Source: Anaerolentibacter hominis (GTDB lineage Bacteria; Bacillota; Clostridia; Lachnospirales; Lachnospiraceae). Taken from it: a stretch of DNA of 64,000 nucleotides. This document shows positions 42,168 through 50,811 of this stretch, piece after piece. A model generated the notes under the pieces. It did not search any database. It was not told the origin of the DNA and saw only the letters and a program-made list of their open reading frames with translations. Made by a program: the position numbers and the translations under genes. Position 1 is the first letter of the stretch. The number at the start of each line of letters is the position of its first letter. The stretch is from the NCBI RefSeq assembly GCF_032380675.1, contig NZ_JAWDIX010000003.1:157580-221579 (forward strand), in the 5' to 3' direction.

Positions 42168-44054
42168 TCATTTATCTGCGGTTCTCCCCGCACTTAAGTA
42201 AACCAGCAAAACAGAAATATCTGCCGGCGACACTCCGGAAATTCTGGATGCCTGGCCCACAGAAGAAGGCTTTACCTGTATCAGTTTTTGTCTTGCCTCA
42301 ATGCGGAGTCCGGATATATCTTCATAATTAAGATCCTCCGGTATTTTCCTCTTCTCCAGCTTTTTAAACTGTTCCACCTGCTTTAGCTGCCGTTTGATAT
42401 AGCCGTCATATTTGATATTAATATTGATCTGAACGATAACATCTTCCGGCAGAACGGGACGCTCCGGGTCCAGTTCCCCGGTCAGTTCATAGGAGAGCTC
42501 CGGCCGGCGGATCAGCTCTGCCAGGCTGGTTCCGGTTTTCAATTCAGAGCTTCCATGCTTTAAGAGAAATTCTTGAATCTGTGCCGAGGCCCCCACCTGA
42601 ATACCTTCCAGTCGCTCGATCTCCTGTGCGATCTGCCGTTTCTTCTCACACACAGCCTTACAGCGATCCTCATCAATCAAACCGATCTCATAGCCCAGCT
42701 CTGTCAGGCGAAGATCCGCATTGTCCTGGCGCAGTATGAGACGGTACTCAGCCCTGGACGTCATCATACGATAAGGTTCATGAGATTCCTTTGTCACCAG
42801 ATCATCTATCAGAACACCTATATATGCCTGAGAACGATCCAGAACCACAGGCTCTTTTCCCATAATCTTTCTGGCCGCATTGATCCCTGCTATCAGTCCC
42901 TGTGCCGCAGCCTCTTCATACCCGGAACTGCCGTTAAACTGACCTCCGCTGAAGAGTCCTTCCACCTTTTTAAATTCCAGACTGGATTTTAGCTGATTGG
43001 CGTTGATACAGTCATATTCGATTGCATATGCATTGCGGACAATATCCGCATGTTCCAGGCCCGGCACGGTCCGGTACATCTGAAACTGAACATCTTCCGG
43101 AAGAGAACTGGACATGCCGCTGATATACATTTCATTTGTATAAAGCCCCTCCGGCTCAATAAATACCTGATGTCTGTTTTTATCTGCGAATCGCACCACC
43201 TTATCTTCAATGGACGGGCAGTACCTTGGCCCCGTTCCTTTTATATTTCCGGAAAAAAGAGGAGAGCGGTCCAGATTGGCACGGATGATTTCATGGGTCT
43301 TCTCATTTGTATAGGTCAGCCAGCAGGAAACCTGCTCTCTCTCAAGGTCCTCCGGTTTATTTGTGAAAGAAAAAGGTACAATTTCCTCATCCCCGAATTG
43401 TTCCTCCATCTTGGTAAAGTCTATAGACCTTTTATCAATGCGGGCCGGCGTACCTGTTTTAAAGCGGTACAGCTCTATTCCCAGTCTTTTTAACGCCTCA
43501 CTCAGGTGATTAGCCGCCGCCAGACCATTCGGACCGGTATAGTTACTCACATCCCCGTAGATACATCTTGCTTTTAAATACGTACCGGTACAGAGTATGG
43601 CTGCCTTGCAGGGATAGATAGAATCAGAATAGGTCTTTACTCCACTGACCTTGCCATTTTCCGTTAAGATATCCACAATTTCCCCCTGTCTGAGTGTTAA
43701 ATTGTGGGTATTTTCCAGGATCTTGCGCATACTTCTGGAATAATCCTGTTTATCGGCCTGGGCACGGAGGGAATGAACAGCCGGGCCCTTGGATTTATTC
43801 AGCATCTTGGACTGGATAAAGGTCTTATCTATATTTTTGCCCATCTCACCGCCCAGCGCATCAATTTCCCTGACAAGATGTCCCTTAGAACTGCCGCCTA
43901 TATTCGGGTTGCAGGGCATGAGAGCGATGCTGTCATTACTGATTGTAAATAATATCGTCTTTAATCCCAGCCGGGCGCAGGCCAGAGCCGCTTCACAGCC
44001 CGCATGACCGGCTCCCACAACTGCTACATCATATTCCTCGTAAATGTAAGACAT
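42168..44054 (-). CDS. mnmG: tRNA uridine-34 carboxymethylaminomethyl modification enzyme MnmG
   Basis: 628 residues. The FAD-binding N-terminus is VAVVGAGHAGCEAALACARLG (split: VVGAGHAGCEAALA). Signature regions include MPCNPNIGGSSKGHLVREIDALGG and GPRYCPSIEDKVVRFADK-type text (segments NIGGSSKGHL and RYCPSIEDK). It acts with MnmE on wobble uridines of several tRNAs. It lies 27 bp after mnmE in the expected order. Confidence 0.98.
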   Translation of the reverse strand: MSYIYEEYDVAVVGAGHAGCEAALACARLGLKTILFTISNDSIALMPCNPNIGGSSKGHLVREIDALGGEMGKNIDKTFIQSKMLNKSKGPAVHSLRAQADKQDYSRSMRKILENTHNLTLRQGEIVDILTENGKVSGVKTYSDSIYPCKAAILCTGTYLKARCIYGDVSNYTGPNGLAAANHLSEALKRLGIELYRFKTGTPARIDKRSIDFTKMEEQFGDEEIVPFSFTNKPEDLEREQVSCWLTYTNEKTHEIIRANLDRSPLFSGNIKGTGPRYCPSIEDKVVRFADKNRHQVFIEPEGLYTNEMYISGMSSSLPEDVQFQMYRTVPGLEHADIVRNAYAIEYDCINANQLKSSLEFKKVEGLFSGGQFNGSSGYEEAAAQGLIAGINAARKIMGKEPVVLDRSQAYIGVLIDDLVTKESHEPYRMMTSRAEYRLILRQDNADLRLTELGYEIGLIDEDRCKAVCEKKRQIAQEIERLEGIQVGASAQIQEFLLKHGSSELKTGTSLAELIRRPELSYELTGELDPERPVLPEDVIVQININIKYDGYIKRQLKQVEQFKKLEKRKIPEDLNYEDISGLRIEARQKLIQVKPSSVGQASRISGVSPADISVLLVYLSAGRTADK

Positions 44055-44081
44055 CCTTTTACTTTCCCCTTTTCTATTCCG

Positions 44082-45464
44082 TTATTTCCCCATACAGAAT
44101 TCCCGGAAAATCATATCTACCAGATCTTCATCCATCGCTTCCCCGATTATCGCGCCCAGTGCTTCATAGGCATTCATCAGATCGATGGAATAAAAATCCT
44201 CCGGCATCTCATTCTCTATACTTGAAATTACTTGTTTTAAACTTTCCCGAGCCTCCCTGACCGCAGCCTTATGACGCTCATTTGTAATATATATTTCATC
44301 ATTATAAGTAAGACCTCCCTGGAAAAACATCTGCTCAATCAGCCTCTCCAGTTCCGCTAAACCCTGATTTTCCTTTGCCGACACCGGAACAACGGGCTTA
44401 CCTGTCTTTTTCTCAAGTTCTCCCTGACTTAATGCCAGGGACAGATCCGTCTTATTCAGCAGGACGATTGCTTTTCTGTCCTGAAGCAGTTCAATAATCT
44501 CCAGATCATTTTCATCCAGCTCCAGGGAGCCGTCCACCACATATATAATCAGATCGGCCTGTTCCATCACTTCTTTTGCTCGCAAGACGCCTATCTGTTC
44601 CACAATATCGTCTGTTTTCCTTATACCGGCCGTATCAATGACTGTCAGACAGATTCCCCGCAGCATAATGGTTTCTTCCAATGTATCCCTTGTGGTTCCG
44701 GGCACGTTTGTGACGATGGCCCGTTCATCTCCCACTAGTAAATTTAACAACGAGGACTTTCCCGCATTCGGTTTTCCCACGATAACCGTACGGATACCTT
44801 CTTTGATCATACGTCCATCCTCTGCACGCATCAAAAGTTCTTCCAGCTCATTAAGATTATTCTCCGTATGAGTCCGCAAATCCTCCGCAAAGCCGTCTAC
44901 GCTTATATGTTCCGGATCATCCAGAGCTGCCTCTATAAAGGCCACATCTCTTAAAATATTATCTCTTAAACTTTGTACTTTCTCTCTCAGCCCACCCCGC
45001 AGCTGTCTGACCGAGCTGTCCAGAGCCATCTCATTTTTGGCTTGGATCACGTCAATCACAGCTTCTGCCTGCGAAAGGTCTATCCTTCCATTTAAAAAAG
45101 CCCGTTTTGTAAATTCTCCTGGTTCCGCAGCCCTGGCTCCATTTTTTAACACTGTCTCCAGGATACGTCTGGTTACAACAATACCGCCATGGCAGTCTAT
45201 CTCAATAACATCTTCCCTTGTATAGCTGTTCGGCGCCTTCATTATCAGCACCATCACTTCATCAATGATCTGATCCTGATCCACTATGTATCCATAATGA
45301 ATCGTGTGACTCTTTTCCCTGGAAAGGACTTTGCCGCTCTTTTTCGAGCGATAGATCCGGTCTATGACTGCCAGAGCCTCTTCGCCGCTTATTCGAATTA
45401 CACTGATGCCGCTGTTATTTACAGCCGTGGCAATTGCCGCGATTGTATCAGAAATCATTCTCAT
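44082..45464 (-). CDS. mnmE: tRNA modification GTPase MnmE
   Basis: 460 residues from MRMISDTIAAIAT, with AAAGGAACAG 5 nt upstream; the longer frame adds 18 residues without a site. The N-terminal folate-binding domain contains DEVMVLIMKAPNSYTREDV and EPGEFTKRAFLNGRIDL. The G domain has GKPNAGKSSLLN (G1, near 230), GTTRDT (G2), DTAGIR (G3) and NKTD (G4). The terminal CIGK-like motif is FCMGK. It partners MnmG. Confidence 0.98.
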   Translation of the reverse strand: MRMISDTIAAIATAVNNSGISVIRISGEEALAVIDRIYRSKKSGKVLSREKSHTIHYGYIVDQDQIIDEVMVLIMKAPNSYTREDVIEIDCHGGIVVTRRILETVLKNGARAAEPGEFTKRAFLNGRIDLSQAEAVIDVIQAKNEMALDSSVRQLRGGLREKVQSLRDNILRDVAFIEAALDDPEHISVDGFAEDLRTHTENNLNELEELLMRAEDGRMIKEGIRTVIVGKPNAGKSSLLNLLVGDERAIVTNVPGTTRDTLEETIMLRGICLTVIDTAGIRKTDDIVEQIGVLRAKEVMEQADLIIYVVDGSLELDENDLEIIELLQDRKAIVLLNKTDLSLALSQGELEKKTGKPVVPVSAKENQGLAELERLIEQMFFQGGLTYNDEIYITNERHKAAVREARESLKQVISSIENEMPEDFYSIDLMNAYEALGAIIGEAMDEDLVDMIFREFCMGK

Positions 45465-45523
45465 ATCTGTTCCTTTCCTGTATCTGCAACATCGTTTGTT
45501 AACCTGAATCTGAATCATTATGG

Positions 45524-45560
45524 AAAAAGGAATCTACCATCCAGAGGTAGATTCCTTTTT
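45524..45560. terminator. Terminator-like hairpin between jag and mnmE
   Basis: AAAAAGGAATCTACC pairs perfectly with GGTAGATTCCTTTTT around a 7-nt loop (ATCCAGA), with T or A tracts on both sides. It should reduce read-through from the rpmH operon into mnmE. Confidence 0.85.
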
Positions 45561-45572
45561 GCTCCATCCCTT

Positions 45573-46343
45573 TTATTCCTGATCTTCCTTGCCGGACATC
45601 GCGGGTTTTTCAGTCTGAACTGCATCTTCCCGTTTGTTGTTGTATGGTCTGGAATAATTACGTTTATTATTATAAGGTCTTCTGGAACCTCTGCTGCTGT
45701 TATTATAGTCACGATACCCTTTTTTCAATGTAATAACAACACAGCGGTAAGGCTCCTCACCCTCACTGTGCGTCTCAACATATTTATCTCCCTGCAGTGC
45801 AGCGTGGATAATACGTCTCTCATACGGGTTCATCGGTTCCAGCGTTACAGAATGTTTTGTTCTCTTTACCTTATAGGAAATATTCTTGGCCAGATTTTCC
45901 AGGGTTGCTTTTCTTCTCTCCCTGTAATTTTCCGTATCCAATTTTACTTTCAGATAGCTTTCCTGCTCCTTATTTACAACCAGGCTGGTAAGGTACTGAA
46001 GAGAATCCAAGGTCTGTCCTCTTTTACCAATCAGAATTCCCATGTCCTCGCCTTTTAACTCGATGTTCATGGTATTCTCTGCTTCCTCCATTGTCACAAT
46101 AACGTCCGCAGCTATATTCATTTCTCTTAAAACATTCTTTAAAAAGTCTCCTGCAACATCTTCAATACTGGATTTTGCTTTTACACGAATTCTTGCTGCC
46201 TTCTTAAAGAGTCCGATAAATCCGCCGGATTCTTTCTCAAGAATTTCCCATTCGACCTGGTCACTGGTTAACCCCAGTTTAATTAAGGCTTCTGTTAAGG
46301 CATCATCCACGGTTTTCCCTGTAAATTCCATCCACTCTGCCAT
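45573..46343 (-). CDS. jag: RNA-binding protein Jag/KhpB
   Basis: 256 residues. An N-terminal Jag domain (MEFTGKTVDDALTEALIKLG) is followed by a KH-like domain with GILIGKRGQTLDSLQYL (near 110) and an R3H domain (RTKHSVTLEPMNPYERRIIH, near 165). A basic, asparagine-rich tail (RRPYNNKRNYSRPYNNKR) is unusual but common in Clostridia. It binds RNA and influences cell-wall growth and sporulation in relatives. It lies 5 bp after yidC. Confidence 0.96.
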   Translation of the reverse strand: MAEWMEFTGKTVDDALTEALIKLGLTSDQVEWEILEKESGGFIGLFKKAARIRVKAKSSIEDVAGDFLKNVLREMNIAADVIVTMEEAENTMNIELKGEDMGILIGKRGQTLDSLQYLTSLVVNKEQESYLKVKLDTENYRERRKATLENLAKNISYKVKRTKHSVTLEPMNPYERRIIHAALQGDKYVETHSEGEEPYRCVVITLKKGYRDYNNSSRGSRRPYNNKRNYSRPYNNKREDAVQTEKPAMSGKEDQE

Positions 46344-46348
46344 AAGTC

Positions 46349-47620
46349 TTATTTCTCCTCTTTCTCATTATGACTATCCAACAAATGTGCATATCCGGAA
46401 ATACTTCCCGCCTCATAATTTGTGTTTTTGCTTTCCCTCTTCTGCGACTGGTTAGCCTGGTTGTTTGGTTTATTATTTGGTTTGTTATAATTATTTGCCA
46501 CGGTTGTGGAACCAGACGCAATATCCTTAATGGTACGGGTTGACTGTCTGGAATATTTTTCAACATCAGAAGTTGTCTGTCCCTTACGTTCCCGCTTCTT
46601 CCGGGCCTTTTCCATATTCTTTGCCACCAGTTCATCCACATCCATCTTGCCCATCACACGGTTTACAATAAACTGCTGAATAATTCGCACAACCGATCCG
46701 GTAATCCAGTATATACCAAGACCAATCGGCATGGAGATACAGATTATACCCGAAAAAATAGGCATGAATTTCATGACGCCATTCATGGTATTCATCGTCT
46801 GATTATCTTTATTTTGCGTGCCGGCCGTCATCATCTTCTGCTGATACCATTGCGAGGCCGCAGCAAATATTGGTATCAGTATACCGGGAAAGGAGAATCC
46901 CGGAGCCTCTATGATGTTCATTCCAAATACAAAGGAGTTGATACTCATGATCTTCTCCGAATTAACAGCTATAACACTGGCAAGAGCCGGGAACTGTTCC
47001 GAAAGTGCCTGCCAGTGAACCGGTTCCGTGAATTTAGACAGAATATCAATAATATGATTGATCTCCATCTGACCTATAATTATGCCATCCTTAACCTCGG
47101 CCCAGTCCTTGAATACAACCTTAAACTGTTCCATATACTGCTGCATAATCGGAATATAACCCTGTGTAGTACTGATTCCCACAGCGATCTCTTCATACAG
47201 CTGATACATCGGATGAATATAAGCCGGAATCGCATACATTACCCGCCACAGTGCAAACAGGATGGGGAATGTAATCAGGAGCGGCAGACATCCGCTGGTA
47301 GGTGAAATTCCATACTTTTCATACAGCGCCTGCGTCTCTGCATTCTGCTTTCTCATTGAAACTTCATCGCGCTTGCCTTTATACTTATCCTGAATCACCT
47401 TCAGTTCGGGCATAACCAATGAAGTAAGTTTCGTACTTTTCTGCTGCTTGATTGTAGAAGGTGTCATTAACAGGTTGATTAAAACCGTAAATACTACAAT
47501 ACATAACGCCGCGTTTTCAATGCCAATTTTACTGAACAACTCATAAATTCCGTTGAGGATAACTCCAAGAACCTTGGCAATCGGTCCCAGAAACCACCCG
47601 TCATACTGGGTCAAAAACAT
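46349..47620 (-). CDS. yidC: Membrane protein insertase YidC/Oxa1
   Basis: 423 residues from the ATG with AAAAAGG 8 nt upstream (a GTG three codons earlier is less likely). Five hydrophobic segments are visible, with the Oxa1 core features PSTIKQQKSTKLTSLVMPELK, LPLLITFPILFALWRVMY and IFSGIICISMPIGLGIYWI (written here in parts: LPLLITFPILFALW; SMPIGLGIYWITGSVVRI). No signal cysteine for lipidation is present. The C-terminus is a basic, asparagine-rich tail. It inserts proteins into the membrane with SecYEG or alone. Confidence 0.96.
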   Translation of the reverse strand: MFLTQYDGWFLGPIAKVLGVILNGIYELFSKIGIENAALCIVVFTVLINLLMTPSTIKQQKSTKLTSLVMPELKVIQDKYKGKRDEVSMRKQNAETQALYEKYGISPTSGCLPLLITFPILFALWRVMYAIPAYIHPMYQLYEEIAVGISTTQGYIPIMQQYMEQFKVVFKDWAEVKDGIIIGQMEINHIIDILSKFTEPVHWQALSEQFPALASVIAVNSEKIMSINSFVFGMNIIEAPGFSFPGILIPIFAAASQWYQQKMMTAGTQNKDNQTMNTMNGVMKFMPIFSGIICISMPIGLGIYWITGSVVRIIQQFIVNRVMGKMDVDELVAKNMEKARKKRERKGQTTSDVEKYSRQSTRTIKDIASGSTTVANNYNKPNNKPNNQANQSQKRESKNTNYEAGSISGYAHLLDSHNEKEEK

Positions 47621-47750
47621 ACTAAACACCTTTTTCCTCCTAGCCCATGCGTCCTAACGCACGAATAAGGGAATCCGACAAATTCCCTAAATTAGAATGT
47701 ATGGCTTTCCATACTTTCCTCCCCGGCTGCTCCGGGGATCATTCCGTCCA
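47621..47750 (-). other. Structured gap between yidD and yidC
   Basis: Three small hairpins are visible: AGGGAAT..ATTCCCT, CCCCGG-CTGCT-CCGGGG and TTCCGT..ACGGAA. None has a proper T tract. They probably shape processing of the rpmH-rnpA-yidD-yidC message. Confidence 0.45.
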
Positions 47751-47963
47751 TCACGGAACCGGATCGTAACCGCCTTTTGAGAAGGGATTGCATCGTAAAA
47801 GTCTCCACAAGGCATAAAAGCCCCCCTTAATCAGTCCATGCTTTTCTAATGCCTGAATCGCATATTCCGAACAGGTGGGCATGAACTTACAGGTGGGTCT
47901 TCCTTTCAAAGAAGAGATATTTCTGCGATAAAATTTAATCAAGTAAATCAATATCCGTTTCAT
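47751..47963 (-). CDS. yidD: Membrane protein insertion efficiency factor YidD
   Basis: 70 residues. Family pattern LIKFYRRNISSL, CKFMPTCSEYAIQALEKHG and GGFYALWRLLRCNPFSKGGYDPVP, shown in parts: TCSEYAIQALEKHG and RLLRCNPFSKGGYDPVP. The amphipathic protein sits at the inner membrane face near YidC. It overlaps the rnpA stop by one base. Confidence 0.97.
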   Translation of the reverse strand: MKRILIYLIKFYRRNISSLKGRPTCKFMPTCSEYAIQALEKHGLIKGGFYALWRLLRCNPFSKGGYDPVP

Positions 47964-48307
47964 TACGAATTCGCCGTCTCTTTTAAAATGCCATGAAGTT
48001 TAAAAAGGTGCAGCAGAGCACCTTCTATTTCCTTATAATCTTTTCCCTTTGAGAGAACTCTGGCTACCACCACAATCTGGTAACCACTCTTGCATTTCTC
48101 TTCGTTAAGCCGGAAACTCTCCCGAATCAGTCTTTTAGTCCTATGCCTGACAACACTGTTGCCTACTTTTTTACTGACTGATATTCCAATACAATTCTTC
48201 TTCCCGCGATTTGGAAGAAGATACATAACCAAATAACGATTGGCATAGGATGTCCCACGGTGATATACCTCCTGGAACTCCTGATTTTTTCTCATTCTCT
48301 CTGACAA
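47963..48307 (-). CDS. rnpA: Ribonuclease P protein component
   Basis: 114 residues from a TTG start with GGGGAG 9 nt upstream. Basic protein with the RNR-type motif GNSVVRHRTKRLIRESFR (near 50), ISVSKKVGN and YHRGTSYANRYLVMY. It helps the catalytic RNase P RNA bind precursor tRNA. It lies 67 bp after rpmH in the universal rpmH-rnpA order. Confidence 0.97.
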   Translation of the reverse strand: MSERMRKNQEFQEVYHRGTSYANRYLVMYLLPNRGKKNCIGISVSKKVGNSVVRHRTKRLIRESFRLNEEKCKSGYQIVVVARVLSKGKDYKEIEGALLHLFKLHGILKETANS

Positions 48308-48374
48308 TGATCAGGTCTCCCCATATCTGACTTTGCGGTACCTGCATAGAAGAAAAGGCCACAATAATTGCGAC

Positions 48375-48509
48375 CTAAGCAGATAATCTCTTTCTTCCTT
48401 TTGCTCTTCTGCTGGCTAATACTTTTCTGCCGTTAGAAGTACTCATTCTCTGTCTGAATCCATGAACTTTGGCTCTGGATCTTTTTTTCGGCTGAAATGT
48501 CATCTTCAT
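48375..48509 (-). CDS. rpmH: 50S ribosomal protein L34
   Basis: 44 residues, too short for many gene callers. It begins MKMTFQPKKRSRAKVHGFRQ, continues RMSTSNGRKVLASRRAKGRK and ends RLSA, matching L34 end to end. GGGAGG lies 10 nt before the ATG. It is the first gene of the leftward operon next to the origin. Confidence 0.98.
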   Translation of the reverse strand: MKMTFQPKKRSRAKVHGFRQRMSTSNGRKVLASRRAKGRKRLSA

Positions 48510-48606
48510 CTGAGAAACACCTCCCTTTCTGGTATATCATTTGCTGCCGGTCCCAAACAGACGTCTGAATCCGGCTAAATGAAGGAACTAGTCCATATCA
48601 CGTCTC

Positions 48607-48635
48607 ATTGTACTATCATTCTTTGATTCCGTCAA
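48607..48635 (-). promoter_or_regulatory. Promoter of the rpmH operon
   Basis: TTGACG and TACAAT are separated by exactly 17 nt on the minus strand, about 100 bp upstream of rpmH. Confidence 0.75.
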
Positions 48636-48807
48636 GAAAAATTAACCCGAAAACATGCAATTTCGTACATGCTGCAGCCTTATTTCTATTCCCTCGGTAC
48701 ATTTTCTGTATTGCCAAATATCTCCTATATAAATAGGAAGAAACTCATCCCTAATTCTCCTTATATTCTTGAAAAATCCCTCCATATAGTATAAGATAGT
48801 ATTGTAT

Positions 48808-48965
48808 GAGCCGTGAGACGGCTCCTGTTTGACATTTTTAAGGATTTAGGCATTCACTTAGAGACCAATATTTAATACGGATGAACTGCCTTCTGAGGCT
48901 TTCCGGAGGCGGTATATTAGAAAACCTTCGTACCCTATGTTTTCCATAGCACAACGAAGTTTTTT
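48808..48965 (+). ncRNA. dnaA leader or small RNA with a terminator
   Basis: A hairpin GAGCCGT-GAG-ACGGCTC lies at 48808-48824. At 48926-48959 CTTCGT pairs with ACGAAG, with an inner CTATG-TTTTC-CATAG hairpin, followed directly by six T. That is a good plus-strand terminator about 190 bp before dnaA. It implies either a short separate transcript or premature termination in the dnaA leader. A TTGACA at 48829 could be a -35, but no good -10 follows. A 23-codon frame starting ATGAACTGC runs into the terminator but lacks a ribosome site. Confidence 0.45.
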
Positions 48966-49151
48966 ATCTTAAATGGGTCAGTCAACTTTTTCAGTTTATT
49001 CAGTACAGTTGAAGTGAATCCAGAACATTGCCAGTGCGCTTACGCGGGCCGGCTTATTCATGACAGGCTGTCCGGATTGTGGACATGTCCTGTTGTACAG
49101 AGAGGGTCATCGATTGATGCGCCTATTACTATGAAGAGCCTGGGGTATGAT
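48966..49151 (+). promoter_or_regulatory. Upstream region of dnaA
   Basis: Together with the features above this completes the 642-bp gap between rpmH and dnaA. TCAACT at 48979 and AGTTGA form an inverted pair around TTTATTCAG. Near 49076 there is TTGTGGACATG, a weak DnaA-box-like match. No perfect DnaA box is present, so the main origin probably lies on the other side of dnaA. Confidence 0.4.
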
Positions 49152-50543
49152 ATGAAAGAAAAACTAGTTAGTCAGTGGGATGAGATCAAAGAGACGCTGA
49201 AACAAGAATATGAGCTGCTGGATATCAGCTATAATACCTGGATCAAACCACTGGAAATCCTCGACCTTTATCCGGAAGAGAATGAAATCATCGTTCTTGT
49301 GGATGATTCCAAACTTGGGCCCAATGCGGTCAATATCGTCAATAAAAAATATGGTGCGTTGTTATCTACTGTAATCGCTGAAACACTGGACCAGGAGTTT
49401 AACCTTACCTTTATTCCGAAAAGCGAAGCTTCTACTTATACGAAGAAGCACAGTTCTTCCAATACCAAGAAGACTATTAATATAGAAGAAACACGGAATA
49501 ACGACTATCCGTTTTTAAATCCCCGATATACTTTTGATTCGTTTGTTGTAGGAAATAACAATGAATTGGCTCACGCCGCTGCGCTGGCTGTTGCAGAAGC
49601 ACCCGGAGACATCTACAACCCACTGTTTATTTACGGAGGAGTAGGACTGGGTAAAACCCATCTGATGCATTCGATCGCCCATTTTATACTGCAGCAGAAT
49701 CCCAACGCCAGGGTTCAGTATGTAACCAGTGAAAAATTCACCAACGAATTAATTGATTCCATTCGTAATGAGAATATGACTACCTCGGAGTTCAGGGATA
49801 AGTACCGCAACGTGGATGTACTTCTCATCGATGATATCCAGTTTATTATCGGGAAAGAGAGAACCCAAGAAGAATTCTTTCATACGTTCAATGCCCTTTA
49901 TGAATTGAAAAAACAGATTATTATTTCCAGTGATAAACCGCCAAAAGATATTGAAACTCTGGAAGAACGCCTTCGTTCCCGTTTTGAATGGGGCTTGATT
50001 GTAGACATTCAGTCTCCGGACTATGAAACCAGAATGGCAATTCTCCGCAAGAAAGATGAGCTGGATAATCTGAATATAGATGACGGCATTATGGAGTATA
50101 TTGCATCAAATGTTAAGTCAAATATTCGAGAACTGGAAGGAGCTATGACAAAGGTTGTTGCTTTCTCCCGTTTAAAGAACCGTGAGATTAACATGGATCT
50201 TGCGGAAGAAGCCTTAAAGGATATGATTTCTCCCAATGATAAGGTTGAGATCACACCTGAATTGATTGTATCGATAACCGCAGAGCATTTTAATATTACA
50301 ATCGACGAGATTAAGTCCACGAAGAAAAATAAGAACATATCTTTTCCCAGACAGATCTGTATGTACCTCTGCCGTAAATTTACCGATTCCTCACTCATCG
50401 ACATCGGAAAAGCGGTCGGCGGCCGGGATCATACCACCATCATGCACGGAATTGAGAAAATTGAATCGGCACTGGAGCAGGATTATACTCTTCAGAATAC
50501 GATACAGGTACTCTGTAAAAAATTAAATCCCAAGAATTCCTGA
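49152..50543 (+). CDS. dnaA: Chromosomal replication initiator protein DnaA
   Basis: 463 residues from MKEKLVSQWDEIKETL; the longest frame adds 46 residues that do not resemble DnaA. Domain I covers residues 1-90, and a short linker (KHSSSNTKKTINIEETRN) forms domain II. The AAA+ domain has GGVGLGKTHLMHSIA (Walker A, near 162) and VLLIDDIQFI (Walker B). The C-terminal DNA-binding domain has the DnaA signature GRDHTTIMHGIEKIE near 430. It opens the origin. Confidence 0.98.
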   Translation: MKEKLVSQWDEIKETLKQEYELLDISYNTWIKPLEILDLYPEENEIIVLVDDSKLGPNAVNIVNKKYGALLSTVIAETLDQEFNLTFIPKSEASTYTKKHSSSNTKKTINIEETRNNDYPFLNPRYTFDSFVVGNNNELAHAAALAVAEAPGDIYNPLFIYGGVGLGKTHLMHSIAHFILQQNPNARVQYVTSEKFTNELIDSIRNENMTTSEFRDKYRNVDVLLIDDIQFIIGKERTQEEFFHTFNALYELKKQIIISSDKPPKDIETLEERLRSRFEWGLIVDIQSPDYETRMAILRKKDELDNLNIDDGIMEYIASNVKSNIRELEGAMTKVVAFSRLKNREINMDLAEEALKDMISPNDKVEITPELIVSITAEHFNITIDEIKSTKKNKNISFPRQICMYLCRKFTDSSLIDIGKAVGGRDHTTIMHGIEKIESALEQDYTLQNTIQVLCKKLNPKNS

Positions 50544-50811
50544 TGGGTTCAGAGTGATGAACAAAATGTGGACAATCTGTTGATAGACTGTGGAAGAAAT
50601 GTGTATCATTTTCAGGTTAAAAACTTGTCCACAGTAATCCACAGCCTGTCCCGAATAAACTCACAAAAATATGGACAGTTCATTTTTTAAAAAGCCTGCA
50701 TTCACAATGGATTGCAGAGTTACCAACATTTCCACACCCTCTATTATTACTACTGCTTACTATTTTATTATTATATCTATATCGAATCCCGAAAGGAGTT
50801 GTACACATTTT
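50544..50811. other. oriC: Probable oriC (dnaA-dnaN interval)
   Basis: DnaA-box-like 9-mers cluster here: TGTGGACAA (50567), TTGTCCACA (50625) and TAATCCACA (50635) each differ from TTATCCACA at one base, with two weaker ones at 50589 and 50728. They are followed by an A/T-rich stretch of about 45 bp (50741-50785) with ATT/ACT triplets that could be the unwinding element. Position between dnaA and dnaN, strand asymmetry of the genes and nearby parS all agree. Confidence 0.75.

Noticed and set aside
49014..49151. 46-residue N-terminal extension of DnaA
   Set aside because: The residues do not resemble DnaA domain I, and the ATG at 49152 gives the normal protein start.
50671..50811. 47-residue N-terminal extension of DnaN
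   Set aside because: It reads through the origin region; the ATG after AAAGGAG gives the standard clamp N-terminus.
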